Of a stretch of 64,000 bases of DNA, positions 30,056 through 39,204 are shown in pieces. A program made the translations under genes and the position numbers. Source of the DNA: an uncultured Anaeroplasmataceae bacterium. GTDB taxonomy: Bacteria; Bacillota_I; Bacilli_A; Acholeplasmatales; Anaeroplasmataceae. Below the pieces are notes generated by a model. That model was not told the DNA's origin and made no database searches. It saw only the letters and a program-made list of their open reading frames with translations. The stretch is from positions 1-64,000 of the forward strand of contig CATKXV010000006.1 of the NCBI GenBank assembly GCA_949840955.1, read 5' to 3'. Every line of letters starts with the position of its first letter. The first letter of the stretch is position 1.

Positions 30056-30520
30056 TTAATGGATAAGATAGATATGTGTCATTAAAGTACTCGCATAAAG
30101 CGTCCATAGGATATAGGGGAGAATAAAAAGAAATTGTACTTTAGAGTGTTTAAAGCTTGTTATAAAAATAAATAAGCCAGAAATAAAGGAGCAGAAGGTT
30201 ACGGCAAAGGATAAGAATAAATTTTTGTCAATAAAGAAAACCTTATTAAAAAAGAAACTGATGACATAATTGATCAGAAAATAAAGAATCATTTCCTTTG
30301 ACAAGGTTTTATTCTGAAGATTTATGACAATATATATACTAAAAAGAATATATAATATGGGCCAAACTATCCCGAATAGAACAGAAGAAGGGGCGTATGC
30401 GGGCTTAGCTAAGGAGATATAATATTCAGGCTCAGCCTTAAATAGAAGAGCTGGAATAAAATAGATTAGAAGAAGGATACCAAACAGAAGAATAGATTTC
30501 AAAATTTTCAAGAGAAACAC
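30056..30520 (-). CDS. TspO/MBR family protein
   Basis: KPAYAPSSVLFGIVWPILYILFSI; 5 TM segments. Confidence 0.85.
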   Translation of the reverse strand: MFLLKILKSILLFGILLLIYFIPALLFKAEPEYYISLAKPAYAPSSVLFGIVWPILYILFSIYIVINLQNKTLSKEMILYFLINYVISFFFNKVFFIDKNLFLSFAVTFCSFISGLFIFITSFKHSKVQFLFILPYILWTLYASTLMTHIYLIH

Positions 30521-30594
30521 TCCTTTTACTTAATTCATATTCCCTTTGAGAAAAAAGTATTCTTAAAAAAATAAAATGGGGAATAATCCCCAAA

Positions 30595-32700
30595 TTATTT
30601 ATGAAGTATCCGGATTTCATTATTACATGAATCTAGGACATATTCTATGCCTGGCTTTATATCTCCACGAATGATGCCTTTGGCTATAAAGGTTTCAATG
30701 TACTTTTGAATAAATCTTTTTACAGGTCTAGCTCCAAATTCTATGTTAAAACTTTGCTGTAGGATATAATCCTTTAAAGAATCGGCAAATGTTATCTGTA
30801 TTCCTTGTGCAATAAGCCTCATGTCCAAATCCCTCAGCATTTTTGTGACGATTTTCATTTGTACTTCCTTATTTAACGGATGGAAGGTGATGATTTCATC
30901 AATTCTGTTTAAAAACTCTGGCTTAAAGTATTGCTTTAAAAGAGGCGTTAGCTCACTCTCTTTATTTTGAGAAAGGAGAAGCTCACTACCAATATTTGAG
31001 GTCATAATGATAATGGTATTTTTGAAATCGACGGTTCTACCTTGAGAATCAGAAAGCCTACCATCATCTAAAATTTGTAGAAGCAAGTTAAATACATCAT
31101 GATGTGCCTTTTCAACCTCATCAAAAAGAACAATAGAGTAAGGGTTTCTTCTAACCTTCTCTGTCAATTGACCTCCCTCATCATAGCCTATATATCCTGG
31201 AGGAGCTCCGATGAGCTTAGCAACACTATGAGCTTCCATATATTCAGACATATCGATTCTTATAATATGAGATTCACTGTCAAAAAGAGCATCTGCCAGG
31301 GCTTTGGCGAGCTCGGTTTTACCAACGCCCGTTGGTCCTAAAAAGAGGAATGAGCCAATGGGTTTATTTTCATCCTTAATTCCAGCACGCTGTCTGATAA
31401 TTGCATCACTTACAAGACTTACAGCCTCATCTTGACCTATAACACGTTGGGTTAGGGTTTCATTCAAATGAAGGATTTTGTCCTTTTCTCCCTGCATTAA
31501 TTTTGAAATGGGAATATTTGTCCATTTCGCAACAACCTCGGCAATATCCTCATCATCTACGGCTTCTGATAGAAGATGGTTTTCTTTGCTACGATTTTGA
31601 TATTCGTTGATTTCATTTTCCAACTGGGGAATGGTTGAATATTGTAGCTCAGATGCCACTTTATAATTTCCCTCATTAAAGGATTTTTCAAGCTCGAATC
31701 TTTTTTGATCTAGGGTCTTTTTCATTTCTTTAAAATGAAGAAGCTCATTTTTTTCTTTTTGCCACTTGGATGTAAGAGTCTTTGCCTCTGTTTCTAGCAT
31801 AGAAAGCTCTTGATTAATACTTTCTAATCTTTTTTTAGAGGTAGGATCATTTTCTTTTTTTAATGCCATCTGTTCAATTTTTAATTGAGCGATTTTACGG
31901 TCTATGTCGTCTAGAGAAGCGGGCTTAGAATCCAATTCCATTCGACAGGAGGCACAGGCCTCATCGATTAAATCAATGGCTTTGTCTGGTAAAAATCGAT
32001 CTGTTATATATCGATTAGAAAGCGTAGCAGCAGCTACAATGGCATTATCTGTGATAGAAACGCCATGGTGAAGCTCAAAGCGTTCCTTTATTCCTCTTAA
32101 TATAGAAATGGTATCCACTACTGAAGGCTCACTTACCAAAACCTTTTGGAAACGGCGCTCTAGGGCACTATCCTTTTCAATATATTCACGATATTCCTTT
32201 AAGGTGGTAGCCCCAATGCAATGAAGCTCTCCACGAGCAAGCATAGGCTTAAGCATATTGGAAGCATCTAAAGCACCATCTGCTTTTCCAGCGCCTACAA
32301 TCAAATGAATTTCATCAATGAACATAATGATGTTTCCTTCGGACTCTTTGATTTTGTTTAATACAGCCTTTAAGCGTTCTTCAAATTCCCCTCGAAATTT
32401 TGCGCCAGCTACTAATGCACCCATATCCAACTCAAAAATTGCCTTATCCTTTAAAGAAGAAGGAACATCATTAGCTACGATACGTCTAGCTAATCCCTCT
32501 ATAATTGCAGTTTTACCTACACCAGGCTCACCAATTAATACAGGATTGTTTTTGGTTTTTCTAGAAAGGATTTTAATAATTCTTCTGATTTCATCATCTC
32601 GTCCTATCACAGGATCAATTTTTCCGTTTCTAGCAAGCTCAACAACATTTCTCCCATATTTTTCTAATACATTTTCTTCTGTAGTATTCTGTTGTTCCAT
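30595..32700 (-). CDS. clpB: ClpB-type disaggregase lacking the canonical N-domain
   Basis: Two Walker A sites ([16 protein letters not shown]) and ClpB-like middle domain; begins at [20 protein letters not shown]. Confidence 0.92.
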   Translation of the reverse strand: MEQQNTTEENVLEKYGRNVVELARNGKIDPVIGRDDEIRRIIKILSRKTKNNPVLIGEPGVGKTAIIEGLARRIVANDVPSSLKDKAIFELDMGALVAGAKFRGEFEERLKAVLNKIKESEGNIIMFIDEIHLIVGAGKADGALDASNMLKPMLARGELHCIGATTLKEYREYIEKDSALERRFQKVLVSEPSVVDTISILRGIKERFELHHGVSITDNAIVAAATLSNRYITDRFLPDKAIDLIDEACASCRMELDSKPASLDDIDRKIAQLKIEQMALKKENDPTSKKRLESINQELSMLETEAKTLTSKWQKEKNELLHFKEMKKTLDQKRFELEKSFNEGNYKVASELQYSTIPQLENEINEYQNRSKENHLLSEAVDDEDIAEVVAKWTNIPISKLMQGEKDKILHLNETLTQRVIGQDEAVSLVSDAIIRQRAGIKDENKPIGSFLFLGPTGVGKTELAKALADALFDSESHIIRIDMSEYMEAHSVAKLIGAPPGYIGYDEGGQLTEKVRRNPYSIVLFDEVEKAHHDVFNLLLQILDDGRLSDSQGRTVDFKNTIIIMTSNIGSELLLSQNKESELTPLLKQYFKPEFLNRIDEIITFHPLNKEVQMKIVTKMLRDLDMRLIAQGIQITFADSLKDYILQQSFNIEFGARPVKRFIQKYIETFIAKGIIRGDIKPGIEYVLDSCNNEIRILHK

Positions 32701-32760
32701 ATAAAAACCTCCTTGAATATTTATAGTTTTTCCAACTACAATTTAATTATACTCCTTTTT

Positions 32761-32787
32761 TTGGCACTGTCAATATAAGAGTGCCAA
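32761..32787. promoter_or_regulatory. CIRCE/HrcA operator upstream of clpB
   Basis: TTGGCACTG-N9-GAGTGCCAA; canonical CIRCE is TTAGCACTC-N9-GAGTGCTAA. Confidence 0.8.
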
Positions 32788-32849
32788 AAAGATAAAAAAA
32801 TAAAAGGATGATTTCTCATCCTTAAGCCTTAAAGGCATTTTTATTTTTA

Positions 32850-32923
32850 TGGAGGCCCCGATCGGATTCGAACCAACGATCAAGCAGTTGCAGTGCCATG
32901 CCTTACCACTTGGCTACAGGGCC
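32850..32923 (-). tRNA. tRNA-Cys(GCA)
   Basis: Reverse complement GGCCCTGTAGCCAAGTGGTAAGGCATGGCACTGCAACTGCTTGATCGTTGGTTCGAATCCGATCGGGGCCTCCA. Confidence 0.95.
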
Positions 32924-33317
32924 AACAAACTGATACCTTTTAGACTATTAATGATTATATCAAACTACGATTGCAAAGTCAATAAATTTTTCATCTAAGA
33001 AATTAGAAAAATTTGGGTGTCTTTTTTGTTTGAAAAGAAAAATGCTAAAAAACAAAAAATAATGGAAAATTTCCAAAAAAATACTTTTTTTCTTTTTATA
33101 TCTTATGTTATAATTATAACGAAAAGTAAGTGAATCGTAGCAAGACCCCCCTTTCTTAAAATATATTATTTTTTAAGAAATAAAAAAACTGATAGCTACA
33201 AAAACGATACTTTATTCATTTTTGGATGAACGTTGTTTTGTACTAGCAACGAAAAGGATTATTTTAAAGAAAGGGAAAGTATGCTTATAAGTACAATATA
33301 AGTATGCAAAAAGAGGT

Positions 33318-35378
33318 ATGAAAAAAAGAATACTTTTAGGACTTTTAACAGTATTGACCATTTTTGGCTTAGCTTCATGTAAAGAAAAAGATGACCCGAC
33401 TCCAGATAATGTTGAGACTATCACAATTGCAGAGGCTATAGAAATTTGTAAAGAATTAACAAGCGTTAGTGAAGAACGATATGTTATCGATGCAGTTATA
33501 GTTAAAATTTTGAATCCTGCCTATGGGCAAATGACATTAAAGGATGATACTGGAACGATTGAGGTATATGGATCCTATGATGCCGATGGTGTAAAAGGGT
33601 ATGCAGCATTAGAGGAAAAGCCGTATGCTGGAGACAAGGTTAGAGTATCTGCACTTTTACAAAATTTTAATGGGAAATACGAAATCAAAAGTGCATGGAT
33701 TTTGTCCTTTGAGCATATAGAAGAAGATTTTAATGAGGCAGATTATGAGGCTATGAGTATTGCAGAGGCTCGGAATGCCGCTAAAGATAAAAAGCTGATT
33801 CTTGAGGGAGTTGTTGCAAAAATTTCTTATGCAAATGGCAAAATTCCAAATGGTTTTTATTTGGTAGATTCTACAAACTCAATTTATGTTTATGATTCTC
33901 AAATTACTCCACGAGTGAAAATAGGAAATAAAATTAAAATTGCTGCGGTTAAAGATTATTGGATTTTAGCGGATGAAGAGCAAAGTGCTGCACAATTTGG
34001 ATATAAGGGAGCCTGCCAAGTGACAAATGCTCATTTGTTGAAAAATGACGAGATGGTTAATAATTCATTTGATAAAGGATGGATTAAGGAAACTACCGTT
34101 AAGGAAATTATGGATACACCTTTTTCAGAAAATATAACTTCTACTATATTTAAGGTAAATGCTTTAATTAAAAAAGAAGAAGGCCATGGCTTTGTCAATT
34201 ATTATTTTTATGATATAGACGGGAAAACAGGTTCTTATACTTATACCCAATGCAATGGTGGAGATTTCGAATGGCTAGATAGTTACGATGGAAAAATTTG
34301 TACAGTTTACCTATCTCCATTAAATGCAAAGTCTAGTGGTGCTGGCTGTGTATGGAGATTTTTCCCAATATTAGTTAAAGATGAGAATTATCAGTTTGAT
34401 GTAACTAAAGCAGCTGAGTTTGCTGTTACCTACTATGGTGTAGATCAATTTTTGAAAACATATAATAGTGATCCAAAGCTTGAAGTTATAACGAACGTTT
34501 CTTCAGATTTATTAGATGTTAAAAATATTCAGTTATCTTATGATTCTAGTGATTCTAGTGTTTTAAGCTTTGATAAAGAAGAAGACAAGGTTATCATGCA
34601 TGCTAAAAAAACAGGAACAGTAACTATTACAGTCAAAGGTGCGCATAATAATATTAATTATAGCAAAGAGGTAATTGTTAGTGTTGATATTAAGGATATA
34701 CCTCAAAATACGTTGACTGTTCAAGAGGTCATTGATTTAAAGGTATATGATGGGACAACAATAAGTGAAGTAGATGTTTTAGTACGTGGTATAGCAGGAC
34801 CTTCCTTAGCTAATCAAACTGGTTTTTATTTGATAGATTCTACTGGAGTGATTGCAGTTAGAACAAGTACTGATACCATGAGTAAGATTTCATTAGGAAA
34901 TGAAGTGATTTTAAAAGGAAAAAGAACTGTCACTCAGGGTTCAAAGCCAAAACCTGATGTTTTTGGAGAAAGTGTTATTTCTAATGCAGAGCTTGTATTG
35001 AATTTATTTGGAAGCAATGAGTATTCTAGAGAATCCTTTATAAAGGATAAAACATTAGATGAAATAATTAACTTGCCTGTAAGTGAGGATCATACAACAC
35101 AAGGCTATATATTAGAAGCAAAAATTCAAGTTGTTGAAGCCCAATTTTATGGAAATATATATTTGGTTTCTCCTTCAGATGATTCTAAGCAAATCATATT
35201 ATATTCTTCAGATGCAAGAAAAGAATATAATTGGTTAAAGGAATTTGATGGGAAGACAATAAAGCTTGAACTAATGCTTTGTAATTGGAATTCAAAAGAT
35301 GTTTATGGAGCTTGTGTGCTATCTGCAACAGCAGATGATGGTAGAGTATTATATAATACTATAAAATACGCAAAGTAA
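33318..35378 (+). CDS. lipoprotein with repeated OB-fold-like modules and a Big-like domain
   Basis: Lipobox GLASCKE; repeated modules (ITIAEAIEICK..MTLKDDTGTIEVYG; LTVQEVIDLK..FYLIDSTGVIAV). Confidence 0.6.
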   Translation: MKKRILLGLLTVLTIFGLASCKEKDDPTPDNVETITIAEAIEICKELTSVSEERYVIDAVIVKILNPAYGQMTLKDDTGTIEVYGSYDADGVKGYAALEEKPYAGDKVRVSALLQNFNGKYEIKSAWILSFEHIEEDFNEADYEAMSIAEARNAAKDKKLILEGVVAKISYANGKIPNGFYLVDSTNSIYVYDSQITPRVKIGNKIKIAAVKDYWILADEEQSAAQFGYKGACQVTNAHLLKNDEMVNNSFDKGWIKETTVKEIMDTPFSENITSTIFKVNALIKKEEGHGFVNYYFYDIDGKTGSYTYTQCNGGDFEWLDSYDGKICTVYLSPLNAKSSGAGCVWRFFPILVKDENYQFDVTKAAEFAVTYYGVDQFLKTYNSDPKLEVITNVSSDLLDVKNIQLSYDSSDSSVLSFDKEEDKVIMHAKKTGTVTITVKGAHNNINYSKEVIVSVDIKDIPQNTLTVQEVIDLKVYDGTTISEVDVLVRGIAGPSLANQTGFYLIDSTGVIAVRTSTDTMSKISLGNEVILKGKRTVTQGSKPKPDVFGESVISNAELVLNLFGSNEYSRESFIKDKTLDEIINLPVSEDHTTQGYILEAKIQVVEAQFYGNIYLVSPSDDSKQIILYSSDARKEYNWLKEFDGKTIKLELMLCNWNSKDVYGACVLSATADDGRVLYNTIKYAK

Positions 35379-35387
35379 AAAAGATGA

Positions 35388-35413
35388 GGGGCTGTCCTAA
35401 AATGAACAGCCCC
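35388..35413. terminator. bidirectional terminator
   Basis: GGGGCTGT-CCTAAAATGA-ACAGCCCC flanked by A/T tracts. Confidence 0.75.
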
Positions 35414-35418
35414 ATTCT

Positions 35419-35661
35419 TTATTTTATTTGTATGAATTTATTTTCTTTTTTTATAATATCCAATACCTCTAAAAGCTCCTTTTTATTTTCGTAGGAGTTT
35501 AGATACTTTAATTCCATTTCTAAGGGAGTATCATAGAAGGCTAATGCATCAATTAGTGCGTCATAATTTGGTGCAAACATACCCTCTATTTGCGTCATTA
35601 GAAAGCTTAAGAGAAGAGGCTTTGTGGAATATTTTTTTAAATCAATTATAATTTTATTCAT
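35419..35661 (-). CDS. small uncharacterised protein (80 aa)
   Basis: ORF overlapping the end of the upstream lipoprotein gene; no family recognised. Confidence 0.4.
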   Translation of the reverse strand: MNKIIIDLKKYSTKPLLLSFLMTQIEGMFAPNYDALIDALAFYDTPLEMELKYLNSYENKKELLEVLDIIKKENKFIQIK

Positions 35662-36346
35662 GGAATCTTAGGATATAAAAACTAGAGTAGTGCGTATTTG
35701 TATAAAAGATTAGGAAATCAGAGGAGAATACAATTCGCTTTGCATTTCTAGAGCCCCCTGTATAATCAATATCACATTCTGTATAGGTTCTACCTTTTTT
35801 AGCAGGAAGAAGCCCCTCTCTATTATAGAATATATCTCCACCAGTGCTTAGCTTGTTTTCTTTTGTATAATCTGATTTTTTGAATTCAGCTTTTGTTTTA
35901 AAATTGGAAGGTAGTTTATGAAAAGTATAAATGTAAGCTCCAACCTCTTCCATACTAGTATAGTATTCGGATTCACTAACAGAAGTCGTTGATAAAGAAA
36001 TTTCTATAATCTCCATACCATAGTCTTCAAACGGAGTCTCCCAATGAGCTTCTAGGGTTATATCCTTTGTTACCTTTGCATCAAAGGTATAGAGTGTATC
36101 GCCTAGATACCAGCCCTTGAAGGTATAGCCCTCCTTGGTTGGATCCTTAGGCTTTGAAGCTGATTTACCCTCTTGAACCTTTAAGGGAGATATCTTTGTT
36201 CCACCATTGCTTTGGAAGGTTACAGTATATTCTTTAACCTCAGGAACCTCAATGGGTGGATTGTCATCATTTGGGGGTGTTGTTTGCTGTGTACAGCCTG
36301 CAAATAACACGAAAAAGGCAGCTACCAATAGTACGAATTTTTTCAT
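35654..36346 (-). CDS. lipoprotein with one InlB B-type repeat
   Basis: Lipobox LFAGCTQ; YTVTFQSNGGTKISPLKVQEGKSASKPKDPTKEGYTFKGWYLG. Confidence 0.75.
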   Translation of the reverse strand: MKKFVLLVAAFFVLFAGCTQQTTPPNDDNPPIEVPEVKEYTVTFQSNGGTKISPLKVQEGKSASKPKDPTKEGYTFKGWYLGDTLYTFDAKVTKDITLEAHWETPFEDYGMEIIEISLSTTSVSESEYYTSMEEVGAYIYTFHKLPSNFKTKAEFKKSDYTKENKLSTGGDIFYNREGLLPAKKGRTYTECDIDYTGGSRNAKRIVFSSDFLIFYTNTHYSSFYILRFHE

Positions 36347-36371
36347 GATAAGACCTGCTTTCTTTGTTTTT

Positions 36372-36397
36372 ATTATTATAACATATTCTTTATAAAA
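36372..36397. repeat. left 26-bp direct repeat (attL-like) of inovirus-like element
   Basis: ATTATTATAACATATTCTTTATAAAA, identical to 51883-51908. Confidence 0.85.
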
Positions 36398-36464
36398 TGT
36401 ATAATTGTCAATCCTTTGTCAGTAAAAAAATAAAAAAAATTAATAAGTGTAATAAGAGGGGGTT

Positions 36465-36486
36465 ATAGGGGGATACTTCCCCCTAT
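36465..36486. other. perfect 9-bp hairpin near left end
   Basis: ATAGGGGGA-TACT-TCCCCCTAT. Confidence 0.6.
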
Positions 36487-36606
36487 GGAAAAGAAGAAAA
36501 AAGAAAAGAGAAGAACAAACCCCTAGGGGTTCGCGCGACCCAGTTTTAAAGCATAGCGAAACAGACAAATCTATATTTGCCCATTTGGTCCTATGCTTTT
36601 TTTATT

Positions 36607-37566
36607 TTATTCTTCTATAACTCCCCAATCGCTTAACATGTGCTCCTTTCTTACTTGTATAGGAGTTTTCCACCCTAAAGCGATTGAGGGAATATTATTG
36701 CTACGTTTTAGATATGCTTTCATTTGAAGCTGTAAATCTTCAAACGAATAGAATTTAAGATACTTATAAAAGCGTTCGTTATCGTTTCTATGAGAACGTT
36801 CCACCTTTCCATTATGTCGAGGTGTTCGCGGTTTAATAAGTTTATGCTCGATACCAAGTTCCTCGCATAGCTTATCGAATTTATGGACTTTGTCCGTTTG
36901 TTTTAAAAATGTAAACTCTTGGCCGTTATCTGTTTGAATACATTTAGGAGTATATCCAAAGTAGATTATAGCACGTCTAACAAAATCAATGGTGCTGTCC
37001 GCACATTGTTCTTTATAAGCATAAATAAATCTTTCACGTGTGCATTCATCAATGATAGTGTATTGATAGAATTTCATATCGAAAGGGACTCCTTTCGCTC
37101 TGCAATCATAAGGCACGTATTTCACGTCCAATTGCATTTTTTCGCCAATGGTTATTGGTGTATCATATTTTTTGGGTTTATATGGTTTTCTTTTTCTGCA
37201 ATCTTTAAAAAAGCCATTTTTACGAAGAAACCGATACAAAGATACAGGGTGCCTTGTATATGCGTAATTAAGCCTTAATTTGCCGTATAACTCATTAAGG
37301 CCTATATCTGGGTTTCTTCTTATCAAGGCTTTTATATGTTTGATTTCCTCGGCTGTATGTGAATTGGGGTGAGGAGTTTTAGGAACTGACGAATGATTTT
37401 CTAAGCTTTCAAGCGTTCCGTTATATTTTCTTTTCCAACGATATAAGGAGCGTTCGCTACAATGGTATCTATGACAAACATACTCAATCGTTGAATGCTC
37501 TAATAATTTTATAGCGTTTAATTTTTCCCTAGCAGAATAGGGACTATTATGTCGATATGCTTTCAT
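36607..37566 (-). CDS. DDE transposase, IS481/IS3-like (rve domain)
   Basis: N-terminal HTH (SAREKLNAIKLLEHSTIEYVCHRYHCSERSLYRWKRKY), DDE core (MQLDVKY, IQTDNGQEF, TPRHNGKVERSHR). Confidence 0.88.
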   Translation of the reverse strand: MKAYRHNSPYSAREKLNAIKLLEHSTIEYVCHRYHCSERSLYRWKRKYNGTLESLENHSSVPKTPHPNSHTAEEIKHIKALIRRNPDIGLNELYGKLRLNYAYTRHPVSLYRFLRKNGFFKDCRKRKPYKPKKYDTPITIGEKMQLDVKYVPYDCRAKGVPFDMKFYQYTIIDECTRERFIYAYKEQCADSTIDFVRRAIIYFGYTPKCIQTDNGQEFTFLKQTDKVHKFDKLCEELGIEHKLIKPRTPRHNGKVERSHRNDNERFYKYLKFYSFEDLQLQMKAYLKRSNNIPSIALGWKTPIQVRKEHMLSDWGVIEE

Positions 37567-37595
37567 TTGTTTTTACCTCGTTTTACTTCCTACTT

Positions 37596-37666
37596 AGTGT
37601 TAGAAATACCCCCTTTAAACAAGTCGCCCGCGCGTTGCGCGTGCGAGCGGGGGTATTTCTAACACT
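37596..37666. repeat. 18-bp perfect inverted repeat around GC-rich 35-nt spacer
   Basis: AGTGTTAGAAATACCCCC (37596-37613) / GGGGGTATTTCTAACACT (37649-37666); spacer TTTAAACAAGTCGCCCGCGCGTTGCGCGTGCGAGC. Confidence 0.85.
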
Positions 37667-37691
37667 TCATGCAACCAGACTGGAACAGATG

Positions 37692-37729
37692 AAAAAGGCA
37701 AGTAGCTAGACCGCTTTACTTGCCTTTTT
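37692..37729. terminator. bidirectional terminator-like hairpin
   Basis: AAAAAGGCAAGTA ... TACTTGCCTTTTT. Confidence 0.7.
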
Positions 37730-37845
37730 TCTTCGTGCTGTTTAAACCAGTCTATAGCTTCGCAAATGCTTATTATAGAAAAGTTTGTTAGTTATTTCAA
37801 CCCCTTATTTTCTTGTATCTTTTAGATACACTTTTTTTATTTTTA

Positions 37846-38008
37846 GGCCCGAGCTGTAGCAATTTATTGCCACCCTACGAATATAGAAGAAGAATTTTAT
37901 ATAAAAAAATCTTATGGATCTAGTTATCCATAAGTATTAAAATTCGACCTCACAGCTTCGGTTTAAGGCGCGCAAGCACCCTAACCTTTCTTGCAGTATC
38001 TCGCCTTA
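37846..38008 (-). ncRNA. structured element copy A (multi-helix; RNA or ssDNA structure)
   Basis: Homologous in sequence and helix layout to 41583-41780; strand inferred from wobble pairs in the shared hairpin family. Confidence 0.65.
37911..37934 (-). repeat. GGATAANTAGATCC hairpin, copy 1 (within A)
   Basis: Plus strand CTTATGGATCTAGTTATCCATAAG. Confidence 0.8.
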
Positions 38009-38116
38009 AAAAAAGAGGAGTAGTTTTTATTTTATTTTCTGTTTGTTTTGGGCATTTCCCTAAAGGGTCGGGCTTTCTTCTCAAACATATCTTCGATACT
38101 CGCCTCAATCCCTAAT

Positions 38117-38504
38117 GCGAATAGATAAGGTAAAATTCATTTTCATTTTTCTTTTTATTTCTTTGATTTTTTAATCATACGCTCAACTTTACTTTAAATA
38201 TCTTCATCCTTAAGTCTGTCTTGCTTCTTACCATATTTTGGCACATACCACTACGTTAAAAATCTGCTATTGCTGGTGCTTCCGTAATCTCCACCAGACC
38301 GTTTTTTTATGCTAAAAAAACCAATAGCATTTTTTATGTGCCCTTTTTAGGTTGCGAAGCCGACATAGACTAAAGGAAATGAAGATATACATAAGAAAGG
38401 AGTGTTTTCGCTATTTAAAAATCAAAGAAATAAAAAATTCTTAGCGAGCCTCAAGCCACAGGAAATGAAGTTGTTGTTTTCTTCTCTAGTTTGAGGGTAT
38501 TCGC
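38117..38504. repeat. ~390-nt nested imperfect inverted repeat (long hairpin potential)
   Basis: Nested arms: GCGAATA/TATTCGC; 20-bp TTTTTATTTCTTTGATTTTT (38152-38171)/(38417-38436); ATATCTTCAT (38198-38207)/(38379-38388); AGTCT/AGACT; GGCACATA/TATGTGCC; GCTATTG/CAATAGC; CTGGTG/CACCAG. Confidence 0.75.
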
Positions 38505-38543
38505 AAAAACTTGAAAATGTCTAAATTTAGGAGGTATAAGGAA

Positions 38544-39200
38544 ATGAAGATTAAAGACATTACGTTAAAGAGCAGTAGAGAAATTGAAGTGATAGAAAGT
38601 GCAATCAACTTTCTAAACAAGAATTTATTTGACAATAAGTTGTCAAATATTAAGGTAACAATCCAACCAGACGCAAACACAAAGAATATGACGTATGGCT
38701 GGGCTTGTTCTCAAATATGGTCCAATGGCAAAGTAAGAGCGCACGAGCTTAACATTACAGCCAATTCTCTTAAGAGGCCATTTAGCGAAATCTGGATAAC
38801 TCTAGTTCATGAGCTTATTCACATTTATGCATTTTGCACTGGGGACCCTAGCGGAGCAACCTCAAGACAAGGCAGATACCACGGCAAGAAGTTTAAAGAG
38901 CTTTGCGACCAGTTCTACCTTATCACAGAGAAAGACCCTACTATAGGCTATATCACACCTCATCAAAAAATGATGAAAGAGCAGAAGCAAATCTTTATGA
39001 ATTTTAAGAAGAGTTGCAAGGCTAATCTGGGGCTATTATTCAAGTATCAAAGAGTTATGTATGAGAAAGAGAGCAAGCCTAAGACAAGCACTACTTCAAA
39101 GTATGTTTGCCCTATGTGTGAATTGAATTTTAAAGCTAAAAAGGGAATGCTCCTTATATGTGGAGAGTGCCACCAAACATTAGAGGAAATCGAGGGATAG
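38544..39200 (+). CDS. SprT-like zinc metalloprotease with C-terminal zinc ribbon
   Basis: LVHELIHIYAFCTGDPSG...GRYHGKKFKELC; YVCPMCELNFKAKKGMLLICGECHQ; RBS AGGAGG before ATG 38544. Confidence 0.85.
   Translation: MKIKDITLKSSREIEVIESAINFLNKNLFDNKLSNIKVTIQPDANTKNMTYGWACSQIWSNGKVRAHELNITANSLKRPFSEIWITLVHELIHIYAFCTGDPSGATSRQGRYHGKKFKELCDQFYLITEKDPTIGYITPHQKMMKEQKQIFMNFKKSCKANLGLLFKYQRVMYEKESKPKTSTTSKYVCPMCELNFKAKKGMLLICGECHQTLEEIEG
38628..38647. repeat. TTTGACA-N6-TGTCAAA palindrome (inside SprT CDS)
   Basis: TTTGACA-ATAAGT-TGTCAAA. Confidence 0.75.
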
Positions 39201-39204
39201 AAAG

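Noticed and set aside
36372-37700. Treating the transposase region as a complete separate IS element
   Set aside because: No pair of terminal inverted repeats with target-site duplication could be identified around the CDS; the only strong inverted repeat (37596-37666) lies entirely on one side.
38151-38250. Minus-strand protein-like reading (..VPKYGKKQDRLKDEDI*SKVERMIKKSKK*) as a gene or pseudogene
   Set aside because: Interrupted, very short, and fully overlapped by the inverted-repeat arms; not enough to call a coding remnant.
37740-38510. Calling the ORF-less region a known large RNA (GOLLD, ROOL, OLE) or a retron
   Set aside because: I could not match defining motifs of these classes from memory, and no reverse transcriptase gene is present; left as unassigned structure.
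38486-38680. Minus-strand 64-aa ORF
   Set aside because: Antisense to the start of the SprT gene and to the structured leader; no support.
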